Source: Treponema sp. (GTDB lineage: Bacteria > Spirochaetota > Spirochaetia > Treponematales > Treponemataceae). From it: a DNA stretch of 64,000 nt. Within the stretch, counting starts at the first letter, position 1. The number at the start of each line of letters is the position of its first letter. The notes beneath the pieces are model-generated. The model saw only the letters and a program-made list of their open reading frames with translations. It ran no database searches and was not told where the DNA came from. The stretch lies in assembly GCA_022510925.1 (NCBI GenBank), contig JAFLSO010000009.1, positions 1 through 64,000 of the forward strand, in the 5' to 3' direction. This document shows positions 16,521-25,478 of this stretch, in pieces. The position numbers and the translations under genes were made by a program.

Positions 16521-17285
16521 TCAGCGCTCAGAGAATCTTCTGAGGAACTGGCGCGTGCGCTCCTCCTGCGGATTTCCTATCACTGACTCAGGAGTGCCCT
16601 GCTCCACTATAACGCCGCCGTCCATGAAAATTATGTGGTCGCTGGTGTCGCGGGCGAACGCCATCTCATGGGTCACCACCACCATGGTCATTTTCTCTGA
16701 CGCGAGCTCGCGGATTACGGAGAGAATCTCGCCGGTGAGCTCCGGGTCCAGGGCGCTGGTGGGCTCATCGAAGTAAAGGACATCGGGGTTAAGGCACAGG
16801 GCGCGGGCAATGGCAACGCGCTGCTGCTGTCCGCCGGAAAGCTCGCACGGATAGGAGCGGGCCTTGCTCTCCAGCCCCATTTTGCGGAGAAGCTCCAAAG
16901 CCGTCTGCTCCGACTCCTCCCTGGATTTTCTGAGCACCACGCGCTGGGCCTCCGTAATGTTCTGCATGACGGAAAGATGGGGGAAAAGATTGAAATTCTG
17001 GAACACGAGCCCCACGTTAAGCCCCACCGAGCGCAGCGTCTCTTTGGGCGCATACACTCCGTCTTTGACCAGCGGCGTTCCGCAGATGCTTATGGAGCCG
17101 CCCGTAACATCCGTGAGCTGGCACACGCAGCGAAGCAGCGTGGATTTTCCGCTGCCGCTGGGACCTATTATTCCCAGGACATCGCCCCTGTGCACTGTGA
17201 ACGAAATGTCTTTCAGGACAGCCACGCCGTCGCTGAAAGTCTTGCTCAGATGCTCCACCTGTATAATCTTATCTGTAGTAGTCAA
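16521..17285 (-). CDS. polar amino-acid ABC transporter ATPase (GlnQ/ArtP type)
   Basis: 254 residues; Walker [11 protein letters not shown]-loop [10 protein letters not shown], signature [15 protein letters not shown], Walker [15 protein letters not shown] and switch THEMAFARD, the last being typical of amino-acid importer ATPases. Overlaps the permease gene by 17 bases. Final gene of the argH-led cluster. Confidence 0.93.
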   Translation of the reverse strand: MTTTDKIIQVEHLSKTFSDGVAVLKDISFTVHRGDVLGIIGPSGSGKSTLLRCVCQLTDVTGGSISICGTPLVKDGVYAPKETLRSVGLNVGLVFQNFNLFPHLSVMQNITEAQRVVLRKSREESEQTALELLRKMGLESKARSYPCELSGGQQQRVAIARALCLNPDVLYFDEPTSALDPELTGEILSVIRELASEKMTMVVVTHEMAFARDTSDHIIFMDGGVIVEQGTPESVIGNPQEERTRQFLRRFSER

Positions 17286-17940
17286 GTCTCTTCTCCAGTA
17301 AGTCGAATGTCCTGGAAACCGCCCAGTTCATCACAAAATAAAACACGCCCGCTATGAAAAGGGGCATGACGCTCACGAGCCTGCCGCTCTGGGTCTGCGC
17401 CACGTGGAAAAGCTCCGCCACGCCCAGAACCTGCACAAGCGCCGTATCCTTGACTAAAGTGATTACCTCGTTCCCCATGGCGGGAATAATCCGCTTGACC
17501 ACCTGAGGAAGCACTATGCGGAAAAAGGTCCTACTTTTTGTGAAGCCCAGGACTTTAGCGGCCTCGTACTGGCCCGCCGGGATGCTCTGGATTCCTCCGC
17601 GGTAAATCTCCGCAAAGTAGCACGCGTAGTTTATGACCATTGCCACAATAGCCGCGGTGAAGCGTCCCATGCCGTGCCCGAACAAATACGGCGGCGCGAA
17701 GTACACGAAAATAAGCTGGAGCATGAGCGGCGTCCCACGGATTATAAGCAGGAAGACATGCGTAATTTTAGAAAGAATCTTTATGCGGCTCATCCTGCCC
17801 ATGGTGATGACAAGCGCGAGCGGAAGGGAGAACAGCAGCGTAAGGAAAAATATCTCTATGCTTACGCCGGTGCTCCTGAGCATGGCCAAAAGAAGTTTTC
17901 CGAAATGAATTTTTGTAAAATATGCGACTATATAATCCAT
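17269..17940 (-). CDS. polar amino-acid ABC transporter permease
   Basis: 223 residues of the HisM/GlnP type: several membrane helices, the GTPLMLQL motif and the coupling loop [23 protein letters not shown] single permease gene implies a homodimeric channel. It follows the binding-protein gene after a 114-base gap that contains a strong hairpin. Confidence 0.92.
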   Translation of the reverse strand: MDYIVAYFTKIHFGKLLLAMLRSTGVSIEIFFLTLLFSLPLALVITMGRMSRIKILSKITHVFLLIIRGTPLMLQLIFVYFAPPYLFGHGMGRFTAAIVAMVINYACYFAEIYRGGIQSIPAGQYEAAKVLGFTKSRTFFRIVLPQVVKRIIPAMGNEVITLVKDTALVQVLGVAELFHVAQTQSGRLVSVMPLFIAGVFYFVMNWAVSRTFDLLEKRLDYYR

Positions 17941-17989
17941 AAAAAAACAGCGTGACTAAAACCTGTCAGAAGTCTCATAAAAGCAGACG

Positions 17990-18038
17990 GCATATCCGCG
18001 GAAAAGGACAGAGCGCGCCCTGACATCCGCGGATATGC
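17990..18038 (-). repeat. strong intra-operon hairpin (inverted repeat)
   Basis: A perfect 13-bp stem, GCATATCCGCGGA at 17990-18002 with its complement at 18026-18038, and a 23-base loop. No T tract follows on the minus strand. It sits between the binding-protein and permease genes, where such hairpins commonly protect upstream mRNA and raise the binding protein above the membrane parts. Confidence 0.65.
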
Positions 18039-18054
18039 GCGTGCGGGGATGGAA

Positions 18055-18840
18055 TTACCTGCCTATAACGGATTTATTCGAGCCGAACCATTTCTCGCTT
18101 ATCTGCGCCACGGTTCCGTCGGCCTCCATCTCAAGCAGCGTCTGCCACACTTTATCGCGCAGCACGGTGTTGCTCTTTTTAAACGCGATTCCGTATTCCT
18201 CGGGAGCAAGGCTCTCATCAAGGATTATAAAGTCGCGTCCGCTCTGGCTTATGTTATATGCTGCCACAACCTCGTCCATGGCTACCGCGTCCACGTTGCC
18301 TATCTGCAGGTCGTTGAGCGCGGTTATGTTCTCCGCGAATTCCACCACGGACTTCAGGTTCCTCTTGAAATCCTCGGCATCGTTCACAGCGTCCTCCGCG
18401 GAGGAGCCGGCCTGTATACCCAGGACTTTGCCCCTCATGTCACTAAGACTCTTTATGCCGCTTCCCGCGCGGACCACCACCACCTGAGCGTTGTCAAGGT
18501 AGGCGGGAGTGCAGGCCATGGCCTCGCGCCTCTCATCCGTCATGGTAAATCCGTTCCAGATGCAGTCGATTTTTCCCGTGTTAAGCTCCTGCTCCTTGGC
18601 GGCCCAGTCTATGGGCTGGCATTTGAGCGTAAGCTCCAGGCGCCTGCAAACCTCGGCCGCCAAATCAATGTCGTAGCCCACCACTTTGTTATCCGCATCG
18701 CGGAAACCTAAGGGCGGGAAAGAGTCGTCCAGTCCCAGCACAAATTCATTCGCATTCTTCTTAGAGCAACCCGCAAACGAAACCAAAGCCAGCGCGGCGG
18801 TGGCTAACACCGCGCAGATTACTGATGTCTTTTTCATCAT
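18055..18840 (-). CDS. polar amino-acid ABC transporter substrate-binding lipoprotein
   Basis: 261 residues with a lipoprotein signal (ALVSFAGC, Cys25) and the SBP_bac_3 fold: LDDSFPPLGFRDADNKVVGYDIDLA, GKIDCIWNGFTMTDER, GKVLGIQAGSSAEDAV. The Asp/Arg pattern suits a cationic or polar amino acid. It begins 12 bases after argH with its own Shine-Dalgarno, so arginine or a precursor is a reasonable guess for the ligand, from context only. Confidence 0.9.
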   Translation of the reverse strand: MMKKTSVICAVLATAALALVSFAGCSKKNANEFVLGLDDSFPPLGFRDADNKVVGYDIDLAAEVCRRLELTLKCQPIDWAAKEQELNTGKIDCIWNGFTMTDERREAMACTPAYLDNAQVVVVRAGSGIKSLSDMRGKVLGIQAGSSAEDAVNDAEDFKRNLKSVVEFAENITALNDLQIGNVDAVAMDEVVAAYNISQSGRDFIILDESLAPEEYGIAFKKSNTVLRDKVWQTLLEMEADGTVAQISEKWFGSNKSVIGR

Positions 18841-18851
18841 CCACTCCTTAT

Positions 18852-20285
18852 TTACTTTCTGCTTTTCTCGCAGAATTTTTGCAGTTTTCTGATTTGTGCC
18901 CTGCAGCTGGCAGAGCTCGGAGAGCCTGTGGTCTTTCTGTTCTCCACGCAGGCCTCGGGAGAGAGAACGGCGAACACGTCATCCTCTATGAGAGGAGAGC
19001 ATTTCTGAAGCTCCTCTACGCACAAATCCTCTATGCGGGTAAGCCCCGCGTCCAGGGCCATGCGCACCGCCTTTGCCGCCACGGAGTGCGCCGTGCGGAA
19101 CGGAAGCCCTTTTCTTACCAGATAGTCCGCCAGGTCCGTGGCGTTAGCGAAGCCTCCCTCGCAGCTCTGCGCCATGCGCTCCGTGTTCCATTTTACGCTT
19201 GATATCATAGCGGTGAACACGGTTAGATTCGCCCGCACGGTATCCAGCGCGTCAAACAGAGGCTCCTTGTCCTCCTGCAAATCGCGGTCGTATGCCAGCG
19301 GAAGTCCTTTCACCATGGTAAGAAGATTCATTAAATCCCCGTAAACTTTCCCTGTCCTTCCGCGTATGAGCTCCGCGAAATCAGGATTCTTTTTCTGCGG
19401 CATTATCGAGCTGCCGGTGGACCATTTCTCGCTCATCTCCACAAAACTGAATTCCGTGGTGGACCACAGCACCAGCTCCTCGCACATTCTGCTCAGATGG
19501 CCCTGCATGATTGACAGCGCGGATGTGAACTCTATGCAGTAGTCGCGGTCGCTCACCGTGTCCAGCGAATTAAGAGTGACCCCGCTGAACCCAAGTTTCT
19601 CGGCCACCGACTCCCTGCTCAGAGGCAGGGTGCTCCCCTGCAACGCGCCGCTTCCGAGCGGGCTTTCGTCTATGCGGCCCAGCGCGTCCTCCAGGCGGCT
19701 CCAGTCACGCACGAGCATTGCCGCCCATGCGAGAAGATGCTGCGCCAAAGTTCCGGGCTGTGCGTGCTGCATGTGTGTGTAGCCTGTAAGCAGTGTGCCT
19801 GTGTGCTCCGCCGCCATGCCGGTCAAAGTCTGTATGAGAGTCAGAATCTGGTTCTGAAGCTCCGGGATGACCCTGCGCAGATAAAGGCGCTCATCCAGCG
19901 CAATCTGGTCGTTACGGCTCCTGCCAGTATGAAGTTTTTTCCCGGGCTCGCCTATCCTGTCAGTGAGGGTAGCCTCCACGAACGAATGTATGTCCTCGGC
20001 ACTGTAATCTATGGAAAGCGAGCCGTCAAGCAAATCCCTCTCTATTCCGCGCAGGGCCGCCATAATCTTAGCGCTCTCCGACTTAGTTATTATGCCCTGC
20101 TCGCCCAGCATTCCCGCATGCGCAATGGAGCCATGTATGTCATCCAAAGCCATGCGCTCGTCCACGCGGATGGAAGTCTCAAATTCCACCGCCGCCGCGT
20201 CAGGCCCCTCGGCAAAACGTCCGCTCCACAATGCCCTGTGATTATCGTCTGTGTGTGTTCCGTGAGCTGTACTCTTCTTAGCCAT
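18852..20285 (-). CDS. argH: argininosuccinate lyase
   Basis: Cleaves argininosuccinate to arginine and fumarate, the last step of arginine synthesis. 477 residues with the fumarase/aspartase signature GSSIMPQKKNPDFAE holding the catalytic Ser loop, plus the LHTGRSRNDQIALD and THMQHAQPGT motifs of ArgH. No other arg gene is in the window. It leads the amino-acid importer genes on the same strand with a 12-base gap, suggesting that arginine supply by synthesis and uptake are transcribed together. Confidence 0.96.
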   Translation of the reverse strand: MAKKSTAHGTHTDDNHRALWSGRFAEGPDAAAVEFETSIRVDERMALDDIHGSIAHAGMLGEQGIITKSESAKIMAALRGIERDLLDGSLSIDYSAEDIHSFVEATLTDRIGEPGKKLHTGRSRNDQIALDERLYLRRVIPELQNQILTLIQTLTGMAAEHTGTLLTGYTHMQHAQPGTLAQHLLAWAAMLVRDWSRLEDALGRIDESPLGSGALQGSTLPLSRESVAEKLGFSGVTLNSLDTVSDRDYCIEFTSALSIMQGHLSRMCEELVLWSTTEFSFVEMSEKWSTGSSIMPQKKNPDFAELIRGRTGKVYGDLMNLLTMVKGLPLAYDRDLQEDKEPLFDALDTVRANLTVFTAMISSVKWNTERMAQSCEGGFANATDLADYLVRKGLPFRTAHSVAAKAVRMALDAGLTRIEDLCVEELQKCSPLIEDDVFAVLSPEACVENRKTTGSPSSASCRAQIRKLQKFCEKSRK

Positions 20286-20434
20286 CTTGTATCCTTAAAA
20301 AAATTATCCACGCAAAAGGGCATGAATCCGCTTTTAATTATGGACGGCAGCATCAGCCTGTGCCGCAAGTCTCCGCGTCAAACCGCCGCGGGGTCCGCAT
20401 CCTGCTTTCCGGGGTTTCGTGACCTCATTCTGCC

Positions 20435-20456
20435 GCGGCATCTTTTAAGATGCCGC
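20435..20456 (-). terminator. ilvB-argH intergenic hairpin
   Basis: A 22-base perfect palindrome GCGGCATCTTTTAAGATGCCGC that can form a 9-bp hairpin. It lacks a T tract on the minus strand; it may be a factor-dependent stop or stability element after ilvB. The 229-base gap holds no gene. Confidence 0.45.
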
Positions 20457-20514
20457 AACAGAACGCTGCGCGCCCCTCCAATCAGGCCTCATGCCGCCAG
20501 CATGCCTTATGCGC

Positions 20515-22242
20515 TCAACTCTCCTCATGCAGATTTATAATCTGATTGTAGACAGGCTTTCCTCCCGGCACCATAGGAAGCACAAGCTCGTCTATGTCAA
20601 CCTTGGCATCTATGACGCAGGGCTTCCCGCTGTCGAACGCAGTCCTGAACACCTGCCTGAATTCCGCTATGTTACGCGCGCTGTACCCGTCAATTCCGTA
20701 GGCGGCGGCCAGCTTAACCCAGTCGGGCCCGAAGTCCAGCGTGGTGGCGCTGTAACGCTTTCCGTAGAAAAGTTTCTGCCACAGGCGCACGTTGCCTAAT
20801 GTCCCGTTGTTCACCACCACAATCACTATGGGCAGACCGTAATGCTGGATAGTGGCCAGCTCGTTGCAGTTCATGCGGAAAGAGCCGTCTCCCGCTATGT
20901 GCACTACCCTGGCCTGGGGCAGGGCCATCTGTATTCCTATGGCGGCCCCGGTTCCGAATCCCATGGTGCCCAGCCCGCCGCTTGTAACAAACGTGCGCGG
21001 CCGCTCGAACGGATAGTGCTGCGCCGTCCACATCTGATGCTCGCCCACCTCCGTGGTTATGAACGCGTCGTCTCCGGCCACATCATGCACGGCCTCGCAG
21101 AGCGCCCTGGGGTTGATTGAATTCTCGGGCTCCTCAGAATAAATGCGCGGAACCTCTTTCTTCCACTCAGAAATGCGCCCGTTCCATTCAGAATGCTTTT
21201 TCCTGTCCACCAGCGGAAGGAGCCTGGTAAGGATGTCCCTCACGTTTCCTATGAGGCTTCCTGCCACCGGAATGTTCTTGTTTATCTCGGCGGGGTCTAT
21301 GTCTATGTGAAAAACCCTGCTGTTCTGCGCGAAACGGCTCGCGTCGGAGATTACACGGTCAGAGAATCTGGCGCCCAGCGCAAGGAGCAGGTCGCTCTCC
21401 GTAACGGCCATGTTGCTGGCCCTGGTTCCGTGCATGCCCACCATGCCCAGGCACAGACCGCTGCTTGAGGGGAACGCCGCGCGCGCCATAAGGCTCTGCG
21501 TCACGGGGATGTCCGCTTTCTCGGCCAGCGCAAGAAGCTCCTGCTCGGCGCCGCTTATGGTCACCCCGCCACCTATGTAGAGCACAGGCCGCTCCGCGGA
21601 GTTTATAAGGCGCGCCGCCTCCATAATCTCATCGTCACTAGGAACGGCCGCATCCAGCACACGGCGCATGTTTGTCCTTCTCTCCTCGCTGAACCTGCGC
21701 GAAAGCTGCTCGCGGGTAAGAGGCTCAAAGTCCACCTCGTTGGCGGTGACCTCCTTGGGAATGTCTATGAGCACGGGTCCGGGACGGCCGCTTCTGGCGA
21801 TTACGAAAGCCTCCCTTATCACATCCGCAAGCTCCTCCACGTTCCGCACCATGAAATTATGCTTGGTTATGGGCATGGTCACGCCCGTTATGTCTATCTC
21901 CTGGAAACTGTCCTTTCCTAAAAGAGGAGTGGGAACATTGCACGTTATGGCCACCACCGGGCTTGAGTCCATGTAAGCCGTCGCTATACCGGTGACCAAG
22001 TTAGTGGCGCCCGGACCGCTGGTTGCCATAACCACGCCCACTTTTCCCGTGGCACGCGCGTAACCGTCCGCGGCATGCGCCGCCCCCTGCTCATGCGCCG
22101 TAAGTATGTGGCGTATTCTGTCGGAGTTCTTATAAAGCTCGTCATAAATGTTAAGGATTGCTCCACCCGGATACCCGAAAATGGTATCCACACCCTGCTC
22201 CACAAGACACTCCACCACCACGCGCGAACCGTTTATCCTCAT
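20515..22242 (-). CDS. ilvB: acetolactate synthase, large (catalytic) subunit
   Basis: A 575-residue TPP enzyme that condenses two pyruvates to acetolactate (valine/leucine), or pyruvate with 2-oxobutyrate (isoleucine). Seen: the substrate/TPP motif FGYPGGAILNIYDEL, the glutamate-bearing HEQGAAHAADGYARATGK, and the TPP-Mg motif GDGSF-x-NCNELATI-NN. Normal length. A regulatory subunit gene (ilvN) is not adjacent. ilvD lies just upstream. Confidence 0.94.
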   Translation of the reverse strand: MRINGSRVVVECLVEQGVDTIFGYPGGAILNIYDELYKNSDRIRHILTAHEQGAAHAADGYARATGKVGVVMATSGPGATNLVTGIATAYMDSSPVVAITCNVPTPLLGKDSFQEIDITGVTMPITKHNFMVRNVEELADVIREAFVIARSGRPGPVLIDIPKEVTANEVDFEPLTREQLSRRFSEERRTNMRRVLDAAVPSDDEIMEAARLINSAERPVLYIGGGVTISGAEQELLALAEKADIPVTQSLMARAAFPSSSGLCLGMVGMHGTRASNMAVTESDLLLALGARFSDRVISDASRFAQNSRVFHIDIDPAEINKNIPVAGSLIGNVRDILTRLLPLVDRKKHSEWNGRISEWKKEVPRIYSEEPENSINPRALCEAVHDVAGDDAFITTEVGEHQMWTAQHYPFERPRTFVTSGGLGTMGFGTGAAIGIQMALPQARVVHIAGDGSFRMNCNELATIQHYGLPIVIVVVNNGTLGNVRLWQKLFYGKRYSATTLDFGPDWVKLAAAYGIDGYSARNIAEFRQVFRTAFDSGKPCVIDAKVDIDELVLPMVPGGKPVYNQIINLHEES

Positions 22243-22284
22243 ACTTATTTCCTTAAAAATAATGTCAGATTTTTGTTTCTACAG

Positions 22285-22313
22285 ATAATAGCAATTTTCA
22301 CCGTGATAGTCTA
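22285..22313 (-). promoter_or_regulatory. candidate ilvB promoter
   Basis: Minus strand TAGACT (22308-22313), 17 bases, TATTAT (22285-22290), 42 bases before the ATG, which has the Shine-Dalgarno AAGGAAAT. Confidence 0.6.
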
Positions 22314-22368
22314 CATAACTAAAAACAGAGCCCGCTGTCAGGAGAGGCAGAGCGGCAGGCGGGAGGGC

Positions 22369-22421
22369 ATAAAAAGCGCGGGCCTGATTCCAAGGTCTTC
22401 CCTTAAATCAGGCCCGCGCTT
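22369..22421 (-). terminator. ilvD terminator
   Basis: A perfect 16-bp stem (22374-22389 with 22406-22421) with a 16-base loop that can itself form a small AAGG/CCTT hairpin, followed on the minus strand by a T run. It begins 12 bases after the ilvD stop and separates ilvD from ilvB. Confidence 0.88.
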
Positions 22422-22432
22422 ATAAAAGACTT

Positions 22433-24124
22433 TTATTGAAGAACAGCGCCCTTGTCCGCGGAGGATACAAGCTTCGCGTATCTGGCCAGATAACCGTGCG
22501 TCACTTTGGGCGCGGGGGCCTTCCATGCCGCCTTACGCCTCGCAAGCTCCTCGTCGCTCACCTCAAGGGTGATTTTATAATTGTTTATGTCCAGCGTGAT
22601 TCTGTCTCCTTCCTGCACAAGCGCTATGGGACCGCCCTCCGCGGCCTCAGGCGAGCAGTGCCCCAGCGATGCCCCGCGGGTAGCCCCGCTGAACCTGCCG
22701 TCCGTAATCAAAGCCACCTGCTTGTCCAGCCCCTGACCTGCCAGAGCCGCGGTAACGGCAAGCATCTCGCGCATTCCCGGTCCTCCCTTAGGTCCCTCGT
22801 AGCGAATCACAACCACATCGCCCGGATTGATTCTGCGCGCCTGCACAGCCTCCATCGCCTCGCTCTCATCGTCAAAGACGCGCGCGGGTCCCGTGTGGCT
22901 CATAAGCTCAGGGGCGCACGCGCTTCTCTTAACCACAGTGCCTCCGGGCGCCAGGTTCCCGAAAAGAACCGCTATTCCTCCCGTGGCGCTGAACGGATTC
23001 TCTATGGGGCGCAGAATCTCCGGGTTGCGGTTCCTTACACCCGCTATGTTCTCCGCTATGGTTTTTCCCGTGGCGGTAATCAGGTCCGTCTTTATAAGAT
23101 TCTTTTTCGCAAGCTCCGCCAGAACCGCCTGCACTCCGCCAGCGTCATTCAGCTCGGAGATAAAAGTGTGGCCGGCCGGAGCCAGATGGCACAGATTAGG
23201 CGTGCGCTCCGAGATTTCATTCACATCATGCAAATCAAGCGAGAGTCCCGCCTCGTGCATAATAGCGGGAACATGCAGCATAGTGTTGCTGGAGCAGCCC
23301 AGAGCCATGTCTGCGGCCAGGGCGTTCCTGAAACTGTCGGCGCTCATCATGTCCCGCGCCGTAATGCCCTTCCCGTAAAGATTCATCACTGCCATGCCCG
23401 CGTGCTTGGCCAGGGAAATACGGGCGCCTGTTGTGGCGGGAATGGTGCCGTTTCCCGGAAGCCCCAGACCCAGCACCTCAGTAAGGCAGTTCATGCTGTT
23501 TGCGGTGAACATTCCTGAGCACGAGCCGCATCCCGGGCACGCCACCCTCTCCATCTCCTTAAGCTGCTCCTCCGTAAGCTTACCTGAGCTGACCGCCCCC
23601 ACGCCCTCGAACATATCCGTAAGCGAAAGGTTCTTGTCGCTGTAGGGATTCCCCTCCTCACGGCACGGAAGATGACCGGGCATCATCGCACCGCCAGAGA
23701 CAAACACAGTGGGCAGGTTCAGCCGCGCGGCCGCCATAAGCATTCCGGGCACAATCTTATCGCAGTTCGGAATCATAACCAGCGCGTCAAACTGATGCGC
23801 CGTCACCACGCACTCAATGCTGTCCGCTATAAGCTCGCGCGTCACAAGCGAATACTTCATTCCCTCATGGCCCATGGCAATCCCGTCGCAGACGCCTATC
23901 GCGGGAAACTCTATGGGCGTACCTCCCGCCATGCGGACTCCCGCCTTCACAGCGTCCGCTATTTTATCCAGATCAAAGTGCCCGGGAATAATCTCATTCT
24001 TAGCGCAGCACACGCCCACTAACGGACGCTCAAGTTCCTCATCAGTATAACCCATCGCATAAAAAAGCGAGCGGTGGGGAGCGCGCGCCACGCCCTTGGT
24101 GGCATTATCACTTCGTTTGGCCAT
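22433..24124 (-). CDS. ilvD: dihydroxy-acid dehydratase
   Basis: Dehydrates 2,3-dihydroxy acids in branched-chain amino-acid synthesis. The product from the ATG at 24124 ([11 protein letters not shown], Shine-Dalgarno GAGG) has 563 residues. Fe-S ligands lie in [11 protein letters not shown] and in the [18 protein letters not shown] motif, characteristic of IlvD/Edd. An upstream in-frame ATG at 24154 overlaps the promoter and is not used here. It has its own strong terminator. Confidence 0.95.
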   Translation of the reverse strand: MAKRSDNATKGVARAPHRSLFYAMGYTDEELERPLVGVCCAKNEIIPGHFDLDKIADAVKAGVRMAGGTPIEFPAIGVCDGIAMGHEGMKYSLVTRELIADSIECVVTAHQFDALVMIPNCDKIVPGMLMAAARLNLPTVFVSGGAMMPGHLPCREEGNPYSDKNLSLTDMFEGVGAVSSGKLTEEQLKEMERVACPGCGSCSGMFTANSMNCLTEVLGLGLPGNGTIPATTGARISLAKHAGMAVMNLYGKGITARDMMSADSFRNALAADMALGCSSNTMLHVPAIMHEAGLSLDLHDVNEISERTPNLCHLAPAGHTFISELNDAGGVQAVLAELAKKNLIKTDLITATGKTIAENIAGVRNRNPEILRPIENPFSATGGIAVLFGNLAPGGTVVKRSACAPELMSHTGPARVFDDESEAMEAVQARRINPGDVVVIRYEGPKGGPGMREMLAVTAALAGQGLDKQVALITDGRFSGATRGASLGHCSPEAAEGGPIALVQEGDRITLDINNYKITLEVSDEELARRKAAWKAPAPKVTHGYLARYAKLVSSADKGAVLQ

Positions 24125-24152
24125 ATAAACCTCGTAACAGTAAATTTCAAGC

Positions 24153-24181
24153 ATTCTAGCATTCTGCGCCCTAAAAATCTA
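24153..24181 (-). promoter_or_regulatory. candidate ilvD promoter
   Basis: Minus strand TAGAAT (24153-24158) is a good -10; 17 bases upstream is a weak -35, TAGATT (24176-24181). The predicted start lies about 20 bases before the ATG. Confidence 0.45.
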
Positions 24182-24367
24182 GACACGCAAAAACAGGGCA
24201 TACTCTTTATAAATTCCAGGACGGTACTTTGCTCCGTAAAATCAGTGCCCGCGCATAACCTCCGCCGCGCCCTGAATCCCCGCTGCTCCGGGTTCCAGTG
24301 CTGCGCACCGCCTCCGCGCCCTCCGCATCGGGCGTAGGCTCTCCGCTCCTTATAACCACGCGGGCAT

Positions 24368-24394
24368 AAAAAAAGCCCTACCATAAGGTAAGGC
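24368..24394 (-). terminator. tRNA-Asn terminator
   Basis: Minus strand: 8-bp stem (24387-24394 with 24375-24382) with a 4-base TTAT loop followed by seven Ts (24368-24374). Confidence 0.9.
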
Positions 24395-24399
24395 CGGAG

Positions 24400-24472
24400 C
24401 GCCCCCTGCTGGGCTTGAACCAGCGACACACGGATTAACAGTCCGTTGCTCTACCGACTGAGCTAAGGGAGC
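24400..24472 (-). tRNA. tRNA-Asn (anticodon GTT)
   Basis: A complete 73-nt cloverleaf: acceptor GCTCCCT/AGGGGGC, D arm GCTC-AGTCGGTA-GAGC, anticodon loop CTGTTAA (GTT), T arm GCTGG-TTCAAGC-CCAGC, discriminator G. CCA is not encoded. Confidence 0.95.
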
Positions 24473-24492
24473 ATTCATGCGGATGCAGTGCC

Positions 24493-24521
24493 ACTATATA
24501 AAAAACACAGTTTTTTGTCAA
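24493..24521 (-). promoter_or_regulatory. tRNA-Asn promoter
   Basis: Minus strand TTGACA (24516-24521), 17 bases, TATAGT (24493-24498): consensus -35 and the same -10 as the other two tRNA genes. Confidence 0.88.
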
Positions 24522-24534
24522 GCGCGCGCAAAAT

Positions 24535-24567
24535 AAAAAAGGACTGCCGTAAAAGTATCGCAGTCCT
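24535..24567 (-). terminator. terminator of the histone-like gene
   Basis: 8-bp stem AGGACTGC/GCAGTCCT (24560-24567 with 24540-24547) followed by a T run (24535-24540) on the minus strand. A second small inverted repeat TCCTTAA-GCA-TTAAGGA precedes it at 24571-24587. Confidence 0.85.
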
Positions 24568-24607
24568 ATATCCTTAAGCATTAAGGAAAATTTTTATACG
24601 TCACTGA

Positions 24608-24997
24608 TTATTTTGAAGTCTTTTTTGCGGCAGTTTTTTTAGCAGGTGCTTTCTTGGCAGGAGCCTTTTTCGCAGTTGTCGTCTTAGCGGCAGGCTTCTT
24701 GGCGGCGGTCGTTTTCTTTGCGGGCGCTTTTTTCGCTGTCGTCTTCTTCTCGGCTGTTTTTTTCGCAGCAGGCTTTTTGGCTGTCGTCTTGGCAGCGCTT
24801 GTCTTTGCGGCGGGCTTCTTGGCGGCGGTCGTTTTCTTTGCGGGCGCTTTTTTCGCTACTGTCTTTTTCTCAGCAGTTTTTTTGGCCGTGGATGACGCTG
24901 TTGTTTTTTTAGCAGTCGTCTTCTTCTCCGCTGTTTTTTTCGCAGCAGGCTTTTTTGCTGTCGTCTTGGCAGCACTTGTCTTTTTCTCTACAGGCAT
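24608..24997 (-). CDS. histone H1-like Lys/Ala-rich DNA-binding protein
   Basis: 129 residues from the ATG at 24997 (strong Shine-Dalgarno AAAGGAGA). Almost the whole protein is built of AKKTT, PAKK, AEKKT and PAAK units, like chlamydial HctB, AlgP or the tail of eukaryotic H1. Such proteins compact DNA or RNA through their charge. The gene holds a 45-bp exact direct repeat 120 bp apart, so its length can change by recombination or slippage. A longer in-frame ORF reaches back to 25069 but would bypass the Shine-Dalgarno and the -10 box. Confidence 0.85.
   Translation of the reverse strand: MPVEKKTSAAKTTAKKPAAKKTAEKKTTAKKTTASSTAKKTAEKKTVAKKAPAKKTTAAKKPAAKTSAAKTTAKKPAAKKTAEKKTTAKKAPAKKTTAAKKPAAKTTTAKKAPAKKAPAKKTAAKKTSK
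24693..24857. repeat. internal direct repeat of the histone-like gene
   Basis: Bases 24693-24737 are repeated exactly at 24813-24857, an offset of 120 bp (40 codons, so in-frame). Shorter AAGCC-type units fill the rest of the gene. Confidence 0.85.
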
Positions 24998-25037
24998 GTC
25001 TGTCTCCTTTGTGAATAAAAGATATATCCTTACTTTC

Positions 25038-25043
25038 ATTATA
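25038..25043 (-). promoter_or_regulatory. -10 box for the histone-like gene
   Basis: A perfect TATAAT on the minus strand 40 bases before the ATG. The -35 region (TGGTTT at 17 bases) is poor, and an A/T homopolymer of nine lies in and next to the spacer. Confidence 0.45.
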
Positions 25044-25337
25044 TCGGCTATAACAAAAAAAAACCACATAAATTTTTATTTTTTATGAATTACGCGCATC
25101 AGGCAAAACACGACGTTTCCTGCGCGGTAAAATCATAAAAGCCACGCACTCCGTTTTTCCCGCGCGCGCTGACACGAATTTCCAAGAGCCATGCATACGG
25201 CGCATTTACTCACGCTAAAAGTCCCGTCATGGAGCGGATTATTTTAAAAACTTAGGTTTTTTAAAAACTCCGCCAGAAACAGGTGATTTTACCACATTTT
25301 ATGTAGAAAACTACCATGTTTTAGGTATTCCAGGACA
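25044..25337. other. intergenic stretch without a gene
   Basis: AT-rich with no convincing coding frame on either strand. Besides the histone-gene promoter region at its left end I see only short homopolymer-rich inverted repeats around 25230-25275 (TTTAAAAA units). The right end leads into the orphan promoter at 25338. Confidence 0.4.
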
Positions 25338-25366
25338 TTGAAATGCGGTACGGCCGCTGTTAGTAT
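25338..25366 (+). promoter_or_regulatory. orphan plus-strand promoter
   Basis: TTGAAA (25338-25343), 17 bases, TAGTAT (25361-25366). The only thing downstream on this strand is a strong terminator about 75 bases away; the neighbouring genes are on the other strand. Confidence 0.65.
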
Positions 25367-25372
25367 AACCAG

Positions 25373-25446
25373 TGGAGAAAGAGATAATATAGATAAAGGA
25401 AGCCCAAAGACGCCTTGCATCAAGTTGTCTTTGGGCTTCTTTTTTT
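25373..25446 (+). ncRNA. candidate small RNA, about 75 nt
   Basis: Defined by the orphan promoter and the terminator, both with good scores by eye. The transcript would have a purine-rich, probably unpaired 5' half (AGTGGAGAAAGAGATAATAT) and a 13-bp terminator hairpin. It contains no ATG. The GGAG/AAAGAGA stretch resembles an anti-anti-Shine-Dalgarno or a ribosome-binding sequence. No Rfam family is recognised; it is not 6S, 4.5S or tmRNA by their key motifs. Confidence 0.5.
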
Positions 25447-25447
25447 A
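25399..25447 (+). terminator. strong plus-strand terminator
   Basis: Perfect 13-bp stem (25399-25411 with 25427-25439), 15-base loop, then eight Ts (25440-25447). The T tract is only on the plus strand, so it does not serve the leftward OmpA gene, which ends at 25479. Confidence 0.85.
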
Positions 25448-25478
25448 TTCAGTCGGATGCCGTCTCAAAAGCTCAGGC

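Noticed and set aside
22436..23518. A 360-codon open frame antisense to ilvD
   Set aside because: It lies wholly within ilvD, has low-complexity basic composition and no recognisable start context.
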